Positions 35,954-44,170 of a DNA stretch of 64,000 nucleotides are shown here, piece after piece. The DNA comes from JARYLZ01 sp964388275. Its GTDB lineage: Bacteria; Bacteroidota; Ignavibacteria; SZUA-365. Within the stretch, counting starts at the first letter, position 1, and the number at the start of each line of letters is the position of its first letter. A program made the translations under genes and the position numbers. The stretch is taken from NCBI GenBank assembly GCA_964388275.1, contig CAYLZD010000014.1, forward strand, positions 26,352 through 90,351. Direction: 5' to 3'. The notes under the pieces were generated by a model. It saw only the letters and a list, made by a program, of their open reading frames with translations, was not told the DNA's origin and did no database searches.

Positions 35954-36871
35954 TCATCCGGCGGCAGCGCTCAGCATCACACCGCAGATGTCGGTGATGG
36001 CGCTTACGCGTTCCGAGGCCTCCCGATGACCGCGTCCGAAGAGAATCGCCGGCACAGGATTGCGCGTGTGCGTTTTAACCGAAAGTTCCTCCAGGTTGCC
36101 GTGGTCGCTCGAGACAATCACGAGCGTGGATGATGCATCGAGGGCTTCGTAGAGGCCTCGCAGGAATTCGTCGAGCTCCTTGAGCATGTGAACCGCCAAG
36201 GCCATGCTGCGCTGGTGTCCGGCATGATCCGTGCGGAAGTATTCGAAGAGAGTGAGCCTATGTCCCCCCGCGATGCGGGCCAGATTGCGCCCCGCCTTTT
36301 CCGGGCTGATCACCGGCGCATCCGCGTGTCCCAGATCCTTCCAGCGCGCCGCGGTAATGTCGGCGGATACTCCATCACCCGCCTTGAGATGGTTCAGATT
36401 CCGGAACGGCACGCCTGAAGACATGGCCATATACATTCCCGCCGCCATGCGCCTGGCGCCGTTGTCGACATATTCGAAGAACCGCCTCGGGAAGGCGTTC
36501 GCCAAGGCGAGATCCGAAATCCGGAAGCCCGAATCCAGGGCTTGCCGGAAGAAATTGTTCCGCGCGACGACGGGTTTGAGTGTGGAATACAGGTAGGGGC
36601 CGAAATGCTTCCCGATGATCCGTGCAGTGTTCAGGCCCGTGTACAAAGCGGATTGTCCCGTGCCGCTCTGCGGCAGGCCGGGCATCCCTAAAACAGCCCG
36701 CGCCGGCACGCACGAGGCATCCGCCGTGGAAATACGACTCCGCCTCAACGACGGCATGCCGCCGAGCATGCCCCGGAGGAAGGTCATTCGCGCGCTGAAA
36801 AATGGATTTCGTCCGCCGTCCGCCGCGCCGATGCCGACCCCGTCAAGAAATATCAACAGAACCCGGGACAT
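35954..36871 (-). CDS. Alkaline-phosphatase-superfamily metalloenzyme (phosphomutase-like)
   Basis: A 305-residue protein of the iPGM/alkaline phosphatase fold. MSRVLLIFLDGVGIG gives the first metal Asp; GLPQSGTGQSALYTG carries the nucleophile position (Thr or Ser, about residue 70); EYFRTDHAGHQ and SSDHGNLEELSVKTHTRNPVP give the remaining Asp and His metal ligands. It is much shorter than the usual 500-residue independent phosphoglycerate mutase and lacks that enzyme's inserted phosphotransferase domain, so it may act on another phosphoester. It is followed on the same strand by comEC and preceded by dtd. Confidence 0.78.
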   Translation of the reverse strand: MSRVLLIFLDGVGIGAADGGRNPFFSARMTFLRGMLGGMPSLRRSRISTADASCVPARAVLGMPGLPQSGTGQSALYTGLNTARIIGKHFGPYLYSTLKPVVARNNFFRQALDSGFRISDLALANAFPRRFFEYVDNGARRMAAGMYMAMSSGVPFRNLNHLKAGDGVSADITAARWKDLGHADAPVISPEKAGRNLARIAGGHRLTLFEYFRTDHAGHQRSMALAVHMLKELDEFLRGLYEALDASSTLVIVSSDHGNLEELSVKTHTRNPVPAILFGRGHREASERVSAITDICGVMLSAAAG

Positions 36872-36886
36872 TCGCTTCCGGCGGCT

Positions 36887-37375
36887 TCATTGCGCGATCG
36901 TGTTAATTCCACCGCGCCCCTTAAATTCGGATTTGCTGAGTAGCATTATTGTGACGGGACCGTCGTTGACCAGTTCCACTTGCATCATCGCCCTGAAGAC
37001 GCCCGCCGAAACGCGCTCGGGACCGAGCTCGAGGCGCAGTTCGCGGATGTACTCCTCGTATAATCTTTCGGCAAGCGCCGGTTCGGCCGCCATGACATAG
37101 CTGGGCCTGTTGCCCTTGCGGGTATCCGCATGCAGGGTGAATTGCGAGACCACGAGAACATCCGCTCCGACATCCTGCAAGGACAGGTTCATTTTTCCCC
37201 CTGCATCGTTGAAAACGCGAAGAGCCGCCGTTCTCGAGGCCAGGTAAGCGGCGTCCTCCGGCGCATCACCGGTTCTTACTCCAAGAAATACGAGCAGGCC
37301 GGTCTCGATCGCCCCCGACACGACGCCGTCCACGGCGACCGAAGCCCTGCGGACCCTCTGTATCAGAGCACGCAT
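36887..37375 (-). CDS. dtd: D-aminoacyl-tRNA deacylase
   Basis: A 162-residue DTD, which removes D-amino acids from tRNA in the cytosol. MRALIQRVRRASVAVDG at the start, the catalytic-site motif SQFTLHADTRKGNRPS (about 77-92) and the cis Gly-Pro motif NDGPVTIML (about 140-148) identify it. The family's usual Asn-x-Gly-Pro is intact. The last 15 residues are longer than the common form. It sits 15 bp from the phosphomutase-like gene and 16 bp from the HD hydrolase, in one minus-strand run. Confidence 0.96.
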   Translation of the reverse strand: MRALIQRVRRASVAVDGVVSGAIETGLLVFLGVRTGDAPEDAAYLASRTAALRVFNDAGGKMNLSLQDVGADVLVVSQFTLHADTRKGNRPSYVMAAEPALAERLYEEYIRELRLELGPERVSAGVFRAMMQVELVNDGPVTIMLLSKSEFKGRGGINTIAQ

Positions 37376-37391
37376 CTGTCGCTCCGCCCGG

Positions 37392-38009
37392 TCATGCGAA
37401 GAACTTCCCTTTCACTTTCCGCATTTCATCGACCAGGTAGTTGAGCATTTTATTCCTCTCACAAGCCGCCATCGGAAAATAGCGCTTCTCGGTCTCATCA
37501 ATATACTCGAACGGATTCCGCTTCACCCCGAATTCCAGACATCTGAAGTTGTCGAGCCGCTCGGCGAACTTGACGATCTTGCAGTCCAGACCGGAATAAT
37601 TGAGACGCTCGATGTACTCGAGATCCGCCTTTTCCTTTTCGGTTCCGGTGAGCCGCACATTTTTCGTCAGAATTTCGACCATCCATGAAATATAGGAGCC
37701 GAAATTATACTTGATGACATCGGCGCTGATGACCGCGGAATCCTCGAGAACATCGTGCAGAAGAGCCGCCGACAGCACATCCGCATTCAGACAGCGCAAT
37801 TCGCGGACAAGAATCTTCGCCACGCGCGAAATATGCCAGAAATACGGCGTGTTATCGAGACGTTTCTGCTGCTCATGGACGCTGGAGGCCATGTCGAATG
37901 CTCCCAACACGGTGGTAAGGCCGGCGGGATCGGTTTCAGGAGCGAAATCCGCGATCAACTCATCGCGCGAGTATACGATTTGATTATACAGGGGAAGAGA
38001 CGCGTCCAT
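37392..38009 (-). CDS. Stand-alone HD-domain (p)ppGpp hydrolase-like protein
   Basis: A 205-residue protein consisting only of an HD-type domain like the hydrolase half of RelA/SpoT. YFWHISRVAKILVREL carries the first His, AALLHDVLEDS the HD pair and catalytic Glu, and FAERLDNFRCLEF the RxxNxR-like motif that binds the nucleotide. No synthetase, TGS or ACT domain is present, so it resembles small alarmone hydrolases (MESH1-like). It would degrade (p)ppGpp in the cytosol if active (inference). It is the first gene of the dtd run. Confidence 0.8.
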   Translation of the reverse strand: MDASLPLYNQIVYSRDELIADFAPETDPAGLTTVLGAFDMASSVHEQQKRLDNTPYFWHISRVAKILVRELRCLNADVLSAALLHDVLEDSAVISADVIKYNFGSYISWMVEILTKNVRLTGTEKEKADLEYIERLNYSGLDCKIVKFAERLDNFRCLEFGVKRNPFEYIDETEKRYFPMAACERNKMLNYLVDEMRKVKGKFFA

Positions 38010-38078
38010 CGCCGGGCCTTTAACGAGAAGAGGATGCCCGAGTCAACGGACATCCTCCAGTCGCGTGTCCAATGGATG

Positions 38079-40649
38079 TCAGTTCGGTTTCAACTTGGCG
38101 AAAATATCGTTGAGCGTCATTTTGTCGCCCTCCAGCATAACTTTGCGCCATATATCGGGGAAGGCCTCTGAACCCTCCCAGGTGCCCTGACCGCCGCTGT
38201 TGGAAAACTTGTAGAGCAGCTCGCCTTCTTCCAGATCGACCACCAGCGTCCAGACGTTGTCGCCGAAAATCACGTCGCCATTCTCGCCGTTATCCCACAT
38301 CCTGACGGTATTCGGCTCGAGATTGGCAAGTTCCTTCCTGTTGCCAGCTACGTATACCGAAGTTATCGCTTCCCGGTCTACGAGTTTCGAGAGAAACGTG
38401 ACCCGAACCATTTTTTTCGGTTTCTCCCATACCGGTGAAAGCGTCTTTTCCGGCACGAAGGAAGCCAGGTCGGCTGTTCCCCCAGCTCTCCTGACCGCGC
38501 CGTCGAGAAGCGCCAGATAAGTCTGCTCGTATGGTTTCGGTTCCACGTTGAAAACCGAACTCGATGTGAAGGTCTGGAACCAATGCTCGCTCATCGCGCC
38601 GAAAAGGAATGTCCAGGGCGCGGCTGTGAAAGCCGTGTAGATGTTCGACGTATCCGGCGCGCCTGCCGCGTTGACCGCATCGCGGGCGGAGTTCAGGCGT
38701 ATCCATGCATCGTTGACCACGGGCGCGCCTATCCAGGAATCGAGGTTCCCGTTCAGCCGGGAGCCGGCCGCGAGACGGTCAATCCGGGCGAATTCGTCGG
38801 GTGAATGCGCCGGAACGCCGCGCTCACGGTTGCCGCTAATGTATTCGGTCATTGTTACGGAGACAATGGCCCTGCTCTCGAAGAGAGCGTTGAGTTTCCG
38901 ATATATGCCGTTGACCAGACCTTTTCCGTCCGTGTCCCTCTGGTAGTGCATCCAGGCGTCATCGTTGTCTATCACGACGGTGACGAGGGCATCCTTGTCC
39001 TTGTCCGAGGGCGCGAAAGAAAGCAGATTCGAGATGAAATCGTCTGCGGCGTTTTCGGCGTAGTAATTTCGATACACCCAATTGATGCGATTAGTCAGCA
39101 GGGAGTTCGAGAAAGCGCCGCTGACAGAAGCGTCGCCGGCGGAAAGCCGATACGGCGCGCCCGCGGACAAGCCCGCCGGCTGGCTTTTCTTGAGCACGGA
39201 CTCGGCCGATGTGAACCACGTGATGCCGTTTTTTGCCAGATGCGGGAGCACGTCCTGCGACATGGCCCCGTATGGCGGTATATAGCCGGTCGGCGTGACA
39301 TTGAAGTAATTCTGATAAGCCTTGAGCGCCATTTGAAGCTGTGCGTCGGCGTCCTGCGGGCGGGCGAACGCGGGCGGCAGCGAGATGTTCGGATTCGCCT
39401 CCCTGGCCACGTCGCTGTTGATCACGAGAGGCAGCACGGCATCCGAGAAAGATGTGGCCGCGATTTCCATCTGTCCGATTTTCGCAACCGGGCTGTATTT
39501 GACTTTCTCGAAATTTGGAAGAATGCTAGCCATGATGAACCAGGACGACGCAACTGCACGGCGGCAATCGTCCTCGGTCACTTCGTGCTTCAAGTAGTAC
39601 TTCCCGTCACTGCGATAGGAGATGAGATCCCGCAGATCCAACGCTCTCAGGATGCGCGTGCCTGTCTGTATCAGGGGAACACGACGCTCGAAGAATTCGG
39701 TGTCGAAATGCGCGAAGATCGAGAAAAACTTGAGCGTGCGCAATTCCTGTACAGTGTATTCCGGATTGCCCTTGGCGTCCACCCACTTCTCATAGAGACG
39801 GACCATTTCCGGGAACCTATGCATGCGCGCGACGCTGATGGTAAAGGCGTTCCAGGGATTCTTGTAGAGATGCGCCTTGTCGTCCTCGGAAAGTCGCTCT
39901 GCCGGGGTCAGGCAGACGTCGATCCATGGATCGGTCTTGCCGCGCATGCGCGCCAGAAAACCACGGGCGTCCATCTCGGCGGGCTTCATCAGGCGGGATT
40001 TTTGCGTCTTGATGAAAGGAGCCATCCTTTTGACGTAAATCTCCTGAATCTGCCAGAGTAAAGTGGGAGAAAGGGCTACTGTGGCATGCACGAAAGGATA
40101 CCGTTGAATCACATCGCCCATTTCGAAATAATCGCGCGTGGCATGCATGCGCACGAAAGGCGCGTCGATGCGGTCGGTATGCGGATTGTAATACAGCGGG
40201 ATGTGATGCTTGAACACGAGATTCAGGTACACCGTCCCGCCGCCTGTCTGATAATTGTCGTTGAGCGGACGCCGGACGGGATACCCCTCCGTGACGAGTT
40301 TCTTGTTGGCTGACAGGGTGAACAAGGAATTGACCCGGGAACCGTCAAGAGCTTCGTAAGAAAGTGAAGTAGCGGGATCGCGCTGAATCCTGGAGCCGTC
40401 CACCAGAAATGCGTACTGGTAAGTACCCGGGAGCATTGGCACGGTGATGGTCCAGGTACCTCCGCCCGCCTTCTGCATGGGATGTGAGATGCCGGACCAG
40501 CTGTTGAAGTCGCCTACCAGCGATACGGATGAGGCGTTCGCGTTCTCATACACGAAACGGATGCCGTCGGGGACGACAGATGGCTGAGCCGATAAAAAAA
40601 TCGGAAATGCTAAGATGAAAACTGTCAACAGAGGCAGGCGTTTCTTCAT
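38079..40649 (-). CDS. Secreted GH57-like protein with starch-binding-like domains, probably inactive
   Basis: An 856-residue exported protein (signal peptide ending near FLSAQ). Residues 25-110 form a CBM48/AMPK-like domain (SVSLVGDFNSWSG, GTYQYAFLVDG). From about 135 a GH57 barrel begins with YLNLVFKHHIPLYYNP. The C-terminal 100 residues form a second Ig-like domain. Where GH57 enzymes carry a W-x-x-E-x-A nucleophile motif this protein reads IPPYGAMSQ (about 455), and the acid/base region reads WFTSAESV rather than a TDE/TDD form. The glutamate nucleophile appears replaced by Tyr, so it may bind alpha-glucans without cleaving them. The gene stands apart from the dtd run, upstream of a 363-bp gap. 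Confidence 0.78.
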   Translation of the reverse strand: MKKRLPLLTVFILAFPIFLSAQPSVVPDGIRFVYENANASSVSLVGDFNSWSGISHPMQKAGGGTWTITVPMLPGTYQYAFLVDGSRIQRDPATSLSYEALDGSRVNSLFTLSANKKLVTEGYPVRRPLNDNYQTGGGTVYLNLVFKHHIPLYYNPHTDRIDAPFVRMHATRDYFEMGDVIQRYPFVHATVALSPTLLWQIQEIYVKRMAPFIKTQKSRLMKPAEMDARGFLARMRGKTDPWIDVCLTPAERLSEDDKAHLYKNPWNAFTISVARMHRFPEMVRLYEKWVDAKGNPEYTVQELRTLKFFSIFAHFDTEFFERRVPLIQTGTRILRALDLRDLISYRSDGKYYLKHEVTEDDCRRAVASSWFIMASILPNFEKVKYSPVAKIGQMEIAATSFSDAVLPLVINSDVAREANPNISLPPAFARPQDADAQLQMALKAYQNYFNVTPTGYIPPYGAMSQDVLPHLAKNGITWFTSAESVLKKSQPAGLSAGAPYRLSAGDASVSGAFSNSLLTNRINWVYRNYYAENAADDFISNLLSFAPSDKDKDALVTVVIDNDDAWMHYQRDTDGKGLVNGIYRKLNALFESRAIVSVTMTEYISGNRERGVPAHSPDEFARIDRLAAGSRLNGNLDSWIGAPVVNDAWIRLNSARDAVNAAGAPDTSNIYTAFTAAPWTFLFGAMSEHWFQTFTSSSVFNVEPKPYEQTYLALLDGAVRRAGGTADLASFVPEKTLSPVWEKPKKMVRVTFLSKLVDREAITSVYVAGNRKELANLEPNTVRMWDNGENGDVIFGDNVWTLVVDLEEGELLYKFSNSGGQGTWEGSEAFPDIWRKVMLEGDKMTLNDIFAKLKPN

Positions 40650-40810
40650 GACGTTCCGCAGTATCTGTTATGGATGGACTATATCAGGTCATGGCAGGAT
40701 GCCATCAGAAGAGGAAACTACGCTGTTGACGCCATAAATGCAACCTCACGCTAAAACAGAACTTGAAGCATGATCTCACACCCTCATGATGCATGCCAAT
40801 ACTGACCTTT

Positions 40811-40903
40811 TCCCGGCAGAAGCACCCGATGCCGGGAACCGTATGATGAGCTGCGCAAGCAGCCGGGAAACCGGCGGACCTTGCAATGCGTTCATTGGTC
40901 CGC
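40811..40903 (+). ncRNA. Candidate structured RNA (four adjacent hairpins)
   Basis: The 363-bp gap 40650-41012 has no credible gene. Within it four stems lie end to end: TCCCGGC/GCCGGGA (40811-40837), GCTGC-GCAA-GCAGC (40850-40863), CCGG-GAAA-CCGG (40863-40874) and GCGGACC/GGTCCGC (40874-40903). Two loops are GNRA tetraloops, which are over-represented in structured RNAs. Strand is uncertain; on the plus strand it would be the leader of the small membrane protein and YceI genes. It matches no riboswitch class I can recall. Confidence 0.35.
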
Positions 40904-41012
40904 TTGAGCAAATGCCGTGAAAACACAAGAAAGCTGGAAGATGATCAGGGAACTTTCGCGGCAGGCACGGGGGTTATGGTATAGTTCAAGTTTGAAGCAC
41001 ATCAATACGGCA

Positions 41013-41288
41013 ATGAATAAAAAACAAAAATACATCTCGATTATCACCGCCGTTCTTATAGCGGTGACGGCCGGACTCTGGGTCGGCACCGGCGCTCACG
41101 TTTTTACAAAACAGCAGATCGCGGTAGAGCAGAAGGACGAACTTCTGGGCACGAGCTATGTCGTCTGGGAAGACGTTTTCATGGTCGGACTGGACATAGC
41201 GCTGCCGCTCGCGATCGGCCTCCTGCTTGCCGGCGCGATCGGAGCATATTTTTCAAGAACGAAAAAAGCAATCAGTTCCATCAAATAA
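41013..41288 (+). CDS. Small two-helix membrane protein
   Basis: A 91-residue protein starting at ATG 41013; an in-frame upstream start lacks sense. It has two hydrophobic helices (ISIITAVLIAVTAGLWVG and MVGLDIALPLAIGLLLAGAIGAYF) joined by a short charged loop, with a basic tail. I recognise no family. It is 17 bp upstream of the YceI gene and probably cotranscribed. Confidence 0.6.
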   Translation: MNKKQKYISIITAVLIAVTAGLWVGTGAHVFTKQQIAVEQKDELLGTSYVVWEDVFMVGLDIALPLAIGLLLAGAIGAYFSRTKKAISSIK

Positions 41289-41305
41289 CAAAGACAGGAA
41301 GACAA

Positions 41306-41956
41306 ATGAAACGGATCCACATACTTTCGGCTTTTCTCCCGCTCGCTCTTGCATCGTTCGCCGCGGCTTTCGGACAGAATTTCCAGGTCGCGGCCAAGGG
41401 CGTTCAGAGCTTCAACATGAAGGACGAGCGCGGCCGCAACCAGGCCTCGTTCTCTTCAAAGGCCCCGCTCGAGGACATCTCCGGCACGGCCGACGGTCTT
41501 TCCGGCGTCGTGTCCTTCGATCCATCAAATGTGGTCAAGACGATCAAGGCGCAGTTGAGCGTGACGGTAGCTTCAATGAAAACCGGCATCGATATGCGGG
41601 ACGAGCATCTGCGCAGCGAGGGCTGGCTGAACGGCAAGGCGCATCCGTCCATCACTTTCACACTCAAGCAGCTGAAGAACGCGAAAACCCGCAACAAGAC
41701 CGAGGTGTCCGGCGTGGCGGCCGGCGACTTCACGATGAACGGAGTCACGAAGACTGTGGAATTGCCGGTAACCCTCACTTACCTTCCGGAATCCGAGAAG
41801 ACCAGGAGCCGCGCGCCCGGAGATCTGCTTGTGGTCCGCGCAAAGGGTAATTTGAAGCTGAGCTGGTTCGGCGTGAAGAACGACGTCATCGGATCCAAGG
41901 TGGCTGAGGATATCGCCTTCGAATTCAACGCCGTCGGATCGAACGCGGTCAAATGA
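41306..41956 (+). CDS. YceI-family periplasmic protein
   Basis: A 216-residue exported protein (signal peptide ending near AAFGQ) with the YceI lipocalin-like beta-barrel fold, known to bind polyisoprenoids or other amphiphiles. Landmarks are GVVSFDPSNV, KTGIDMRDEHLRSEGWLNGKAHPSITF, in which the DEHL-containing strand is the family's signature, and GDFTMNGVTKTVELPV. AGGAAGAC precedes the ATG at 41306. Its exact role here is unknown. A strong terminator follows. Confidence 0.93.
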   Translation: MKRIHILSAFLPLALASFAAAFGQNFQVAAKGVQSFNMKDERGRNQASFSSKAPLEDISGTADGLSGVVSFDPSNVVKTIKAQLSVTVASMKTGIDMRDEHLRSEGWLNGKAHPSITFTLKQLKNAKTRNKTEVSGVAAGDFTMNGVTKTVELPVTLTYLPESEKTRSRAPGDLLVVRAKGNLKLSWFGVKNDVIGSKVAEDIAFEFNAVGSNAVK

Positions 41957-42064
41957 TCCGCCGCATCCCTCCGCGAAGGGAAACCCGGCGGCGGGCGTGA
42001 CAGGAAACGCACACATTCAACGGAGGTTCCCCCTTCCGATATAACAATCGAAAAACGCGGCATT

Positions 42065-42092
42065 AGCCGGTCCACTGGACCGGCTTTTTTTT
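42065..42092 (+). terminator. Intrinsic terminator after the YceI gene
   Basis: AGCCGGTCCA (42065-42074) and TGGACCGGCT (42076-42085) form a perfect inverted repeat, followed by an eight-base T run (42085-42092). It isolates the YceI unit from the cassette downstream. Confidence 0.92.
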
Positions 42093-42151
42093 CTGTTGCC
42101 TTCTCCCGCGTCGAAATTCCGCATCGCGCGCCGGCTCTTCAAACCGAATTC

Positions 42152-42166
42152 GGATAAAATTTATCC
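42152..42166. promoter_or_regulatory. Palindrome upstream of cassette 1
   Basis: GGATAAA-A-TTTATCC is a perfect 15-bp inverted repeat about 170 bp before the first cassette gene. It could be an operator or part of a promoter. The rest of 41957-42343 holds only the terminator and no other gene that I can support. Confidence 0.3.
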
Positions 42167-42343
42167 TTTGCATTGCATTTGTCACCGGGCATGCATATGT
42201 TTGCTTCCGTCTTCAAGCACATTCCTGCCCGGAATGCCGGGTCTTCCAACCGGTCGACTCGTTCACGCGGATGTAAAACCGCGACCGGGCATGGCAGCCA
42301 TCTTCAACGGATTCTCAAACCCATGTCCGACTGGAAGCAGCTT

Positions 42344-44119
42344 ATGCCAAACACGGATTCTCAGCCGACCGCCGTCAAAAAACGTCGGCTGCCATTCAAC
42401 CGGAAAATTTTCCTGCTGCTCGCGGCCGTATTCGTGACTTCTGTTTCCACCCTGGACGCGCAGGACGGCGCCTCCGAAGCAGAAGATGACGAGTGTTTCA
42501 TCAGATTCAGCGGCGCCGCCACACTCACCGGCGACGTCTACATTTTCGATTCCAGTCCGGCAAACGCCAACCGGCCGAGGAGGCCCGCCAATCTCTGGCG
42601 CCTGATCCTGACTCCGACGCTGACTTTCGGCGACGTATTGACGTTGCCGTTCAACATAATGATCAGCAGCAGGGACAACGGCGTCACCTCGACCTCGGGC
42701 GGAGGTGGAGATTTCCTCAGTTTCCTGAGAAATCCGGGCAACAACCTCGGATTCCTGAGCATATCGCCTCGGCTCGGCTGGGCGCAGTTTCACTTGGGCA
42801 CGCACGTGCCGATGTACTCCGAGCTTTCATCCGGCGACGGGCAGGTGTTCGGCGCCGGCGTGGATTTGCGGCCCGGTAAATTCCGCTTCTCCAGTTCGGC
42901 CGGATCACTGCAACGCGCTATTGAGCCGGATTCCGCGAGGGGAATCCGCGGCAGTTACGGACGCTGGATTTATCTGACAAAAATCGGTTACGGAACCGAA
43001 CAGGGAAGTTTTATTGATCTCAACATCGTGCGCTCGCGCGACGATCCCGCTTCCGTCAGGCAAATGCCCGAAGGCGCCGCTCCGCAGGAGGGCACTCTGC
43101 TAACCGCCAATTTCCGTGTCGGCTTCTCCGAACAGATGTCCGCCACCGGCGAGGCGGGCCTGTCCTATTTCACCAACGACATGAGCGCAAGCCGCATGGC
43201 CGACGCCGATCCGGCGTTGGACGGAATAATGCTGCAACGGATATCCTCGAGATTGGACTACGCCGGTTCATTCGCTTTTCTCTTTTCCGAAAACGACTGG
43301 AGCGTCAAGGCCTCTGCAAAATATATCGGCGCAGGTTACGTGGCGCTGGGCTATCCGTACATGCAACCCGACCGGCTGGAATTCACGCTTTCGCCGCGGG
43401 TTCAGCTCTTCGAAAACCGCCTCAACATCAACGCCACGGCAGGCAACAGGACGAACAATCTTTCCAACACTAAAGCCGAAACGTCCAATCAATTCATCGG
43501 CTCGCTGAATGCGCTCGGCGTAATCACCGAGGACCTGACCGTGTCGGCCGGGTACTCGAACTTCGGAATCAGGAACAACACGTCCATGGACACGCTGCGC
43601 ATCGAAACCGTGGCGCAATCTTTCAACATCTCCCCCACGTGGACCATCCCCTCCGCTGCGGCGGTTCACACGATCTCCGCCACTTATTCACAGGACGCCT
43701 ACGACGATTTCAACGTCGTATCCGGCGCCGCAAACAGCAATGTCACTCAATCGATATTGGGCATGTACAGCGCATCGTTGACCCGCATCCCCATATCCGC
43801 CACGCTTTCCTACACATATCTGACCAATGACCTGAAAGCCGGCGAGCTCACGATGAACAGTTTTTCGCTGGGTGGAAGCTACCGGATCGACAACGGCAGA
43901 ATCGTGCCCTCGCTGAATCTCACACTGTCGACCAATAGACTTGCGTCATATACATCGGATCGGCAGGTGTACCTGCGAGCGTCTCTGCGCTGGCAGTTGT
44001 CGAAAATGTTCGCCTGGACGCTGGCGGCATCGCGCAACGATTACCGGTATGGTTCATCCCGCCCGGGCAACTCCTTCGCGGAAACGCTGTTCCAGACATC
44101 GCTGACCACCCGGTTCTGA
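42344..44119 (+). CDS. Cassette 1: outer-membrane beta-barrel protein
   Basis: A 591-residue protein. I chose ATG 42344, preceded at 7 bases by GGAAG; ATG 42323 is an alternative, and the longer frame gives an implausible leader. A basic N-region (KKRRLPFNRK), hydrophobic core and cleavage near LDAQ make a signal peptide. The mature chain is strand-turn-strand throughout (for example FGDVLTLPFNIMISS, LGFLSISPRLGWAQFHLGTH, LSSGDGQVFGAGVDLRPGKF) and ends in QTSLTTRF, a terminal Phe typical of outer-membrane barrels. It is paralogous to 53205-54989. As I recall, similar barrels in Bacteroidota lie beside large exported proteins. Probably the outer-membrane anchor or channel of the cassette (inference). 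Confidence 0.85.
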   Translation: MPNTDSQPTAVKKRRLPFNRKIFLLLAAVFVTSVSTLDAQDGASEAEDDECFIRFSGAATLTGDVYIFDSSPANANRPRRPANLWRLILTPTLTFGDVLTLPFNIMISSRDNGVTSTSGGGGDFLSFLRNPGNNLGFLSISPRLGWAQFHLGTHVPMYSELSSGDGQVFGAGVDLRPGKFRFSSSAGSLQRAIEPDSARGIRGSYGRWIYLTKIGYGTEQGSFIDLNIVRSRDDPASVRQMPEGAAPQEGTLLTANFRVGFSEQMSATGEAGLSYFTNDMSASRMADADPALDGIMLQRISSRLDYAGSFAFLFSENDWSVKASAKYIGAGYVALGYPYMQPDRLEFTLSPRVQLFENRLNINATAGNRTNNLSNTKAETSNQFIGSLNALGVITEDLTVSAGYSNFGIRNNTSMDTLRIETVAQSFNISPTWTIPSAAAVHTISATYSQDAYDDFNVVSGAANSNVTQSILGMYSASLTRIPISATLSYTYLTNDLKAGELTMNSFSLGGSYRIDNGRIVPSLNLTLSTNRLASYTSDRQVYLRASLRWQLSKMFAWTLAASRNDYRYGSSRPGNSFAETLFQTSLTTRF

Positions 44120-44170
44120 CGGACGGATCAGCGTTCCGATACTTCATCGAAGCAACAACCGCAAACGCAA

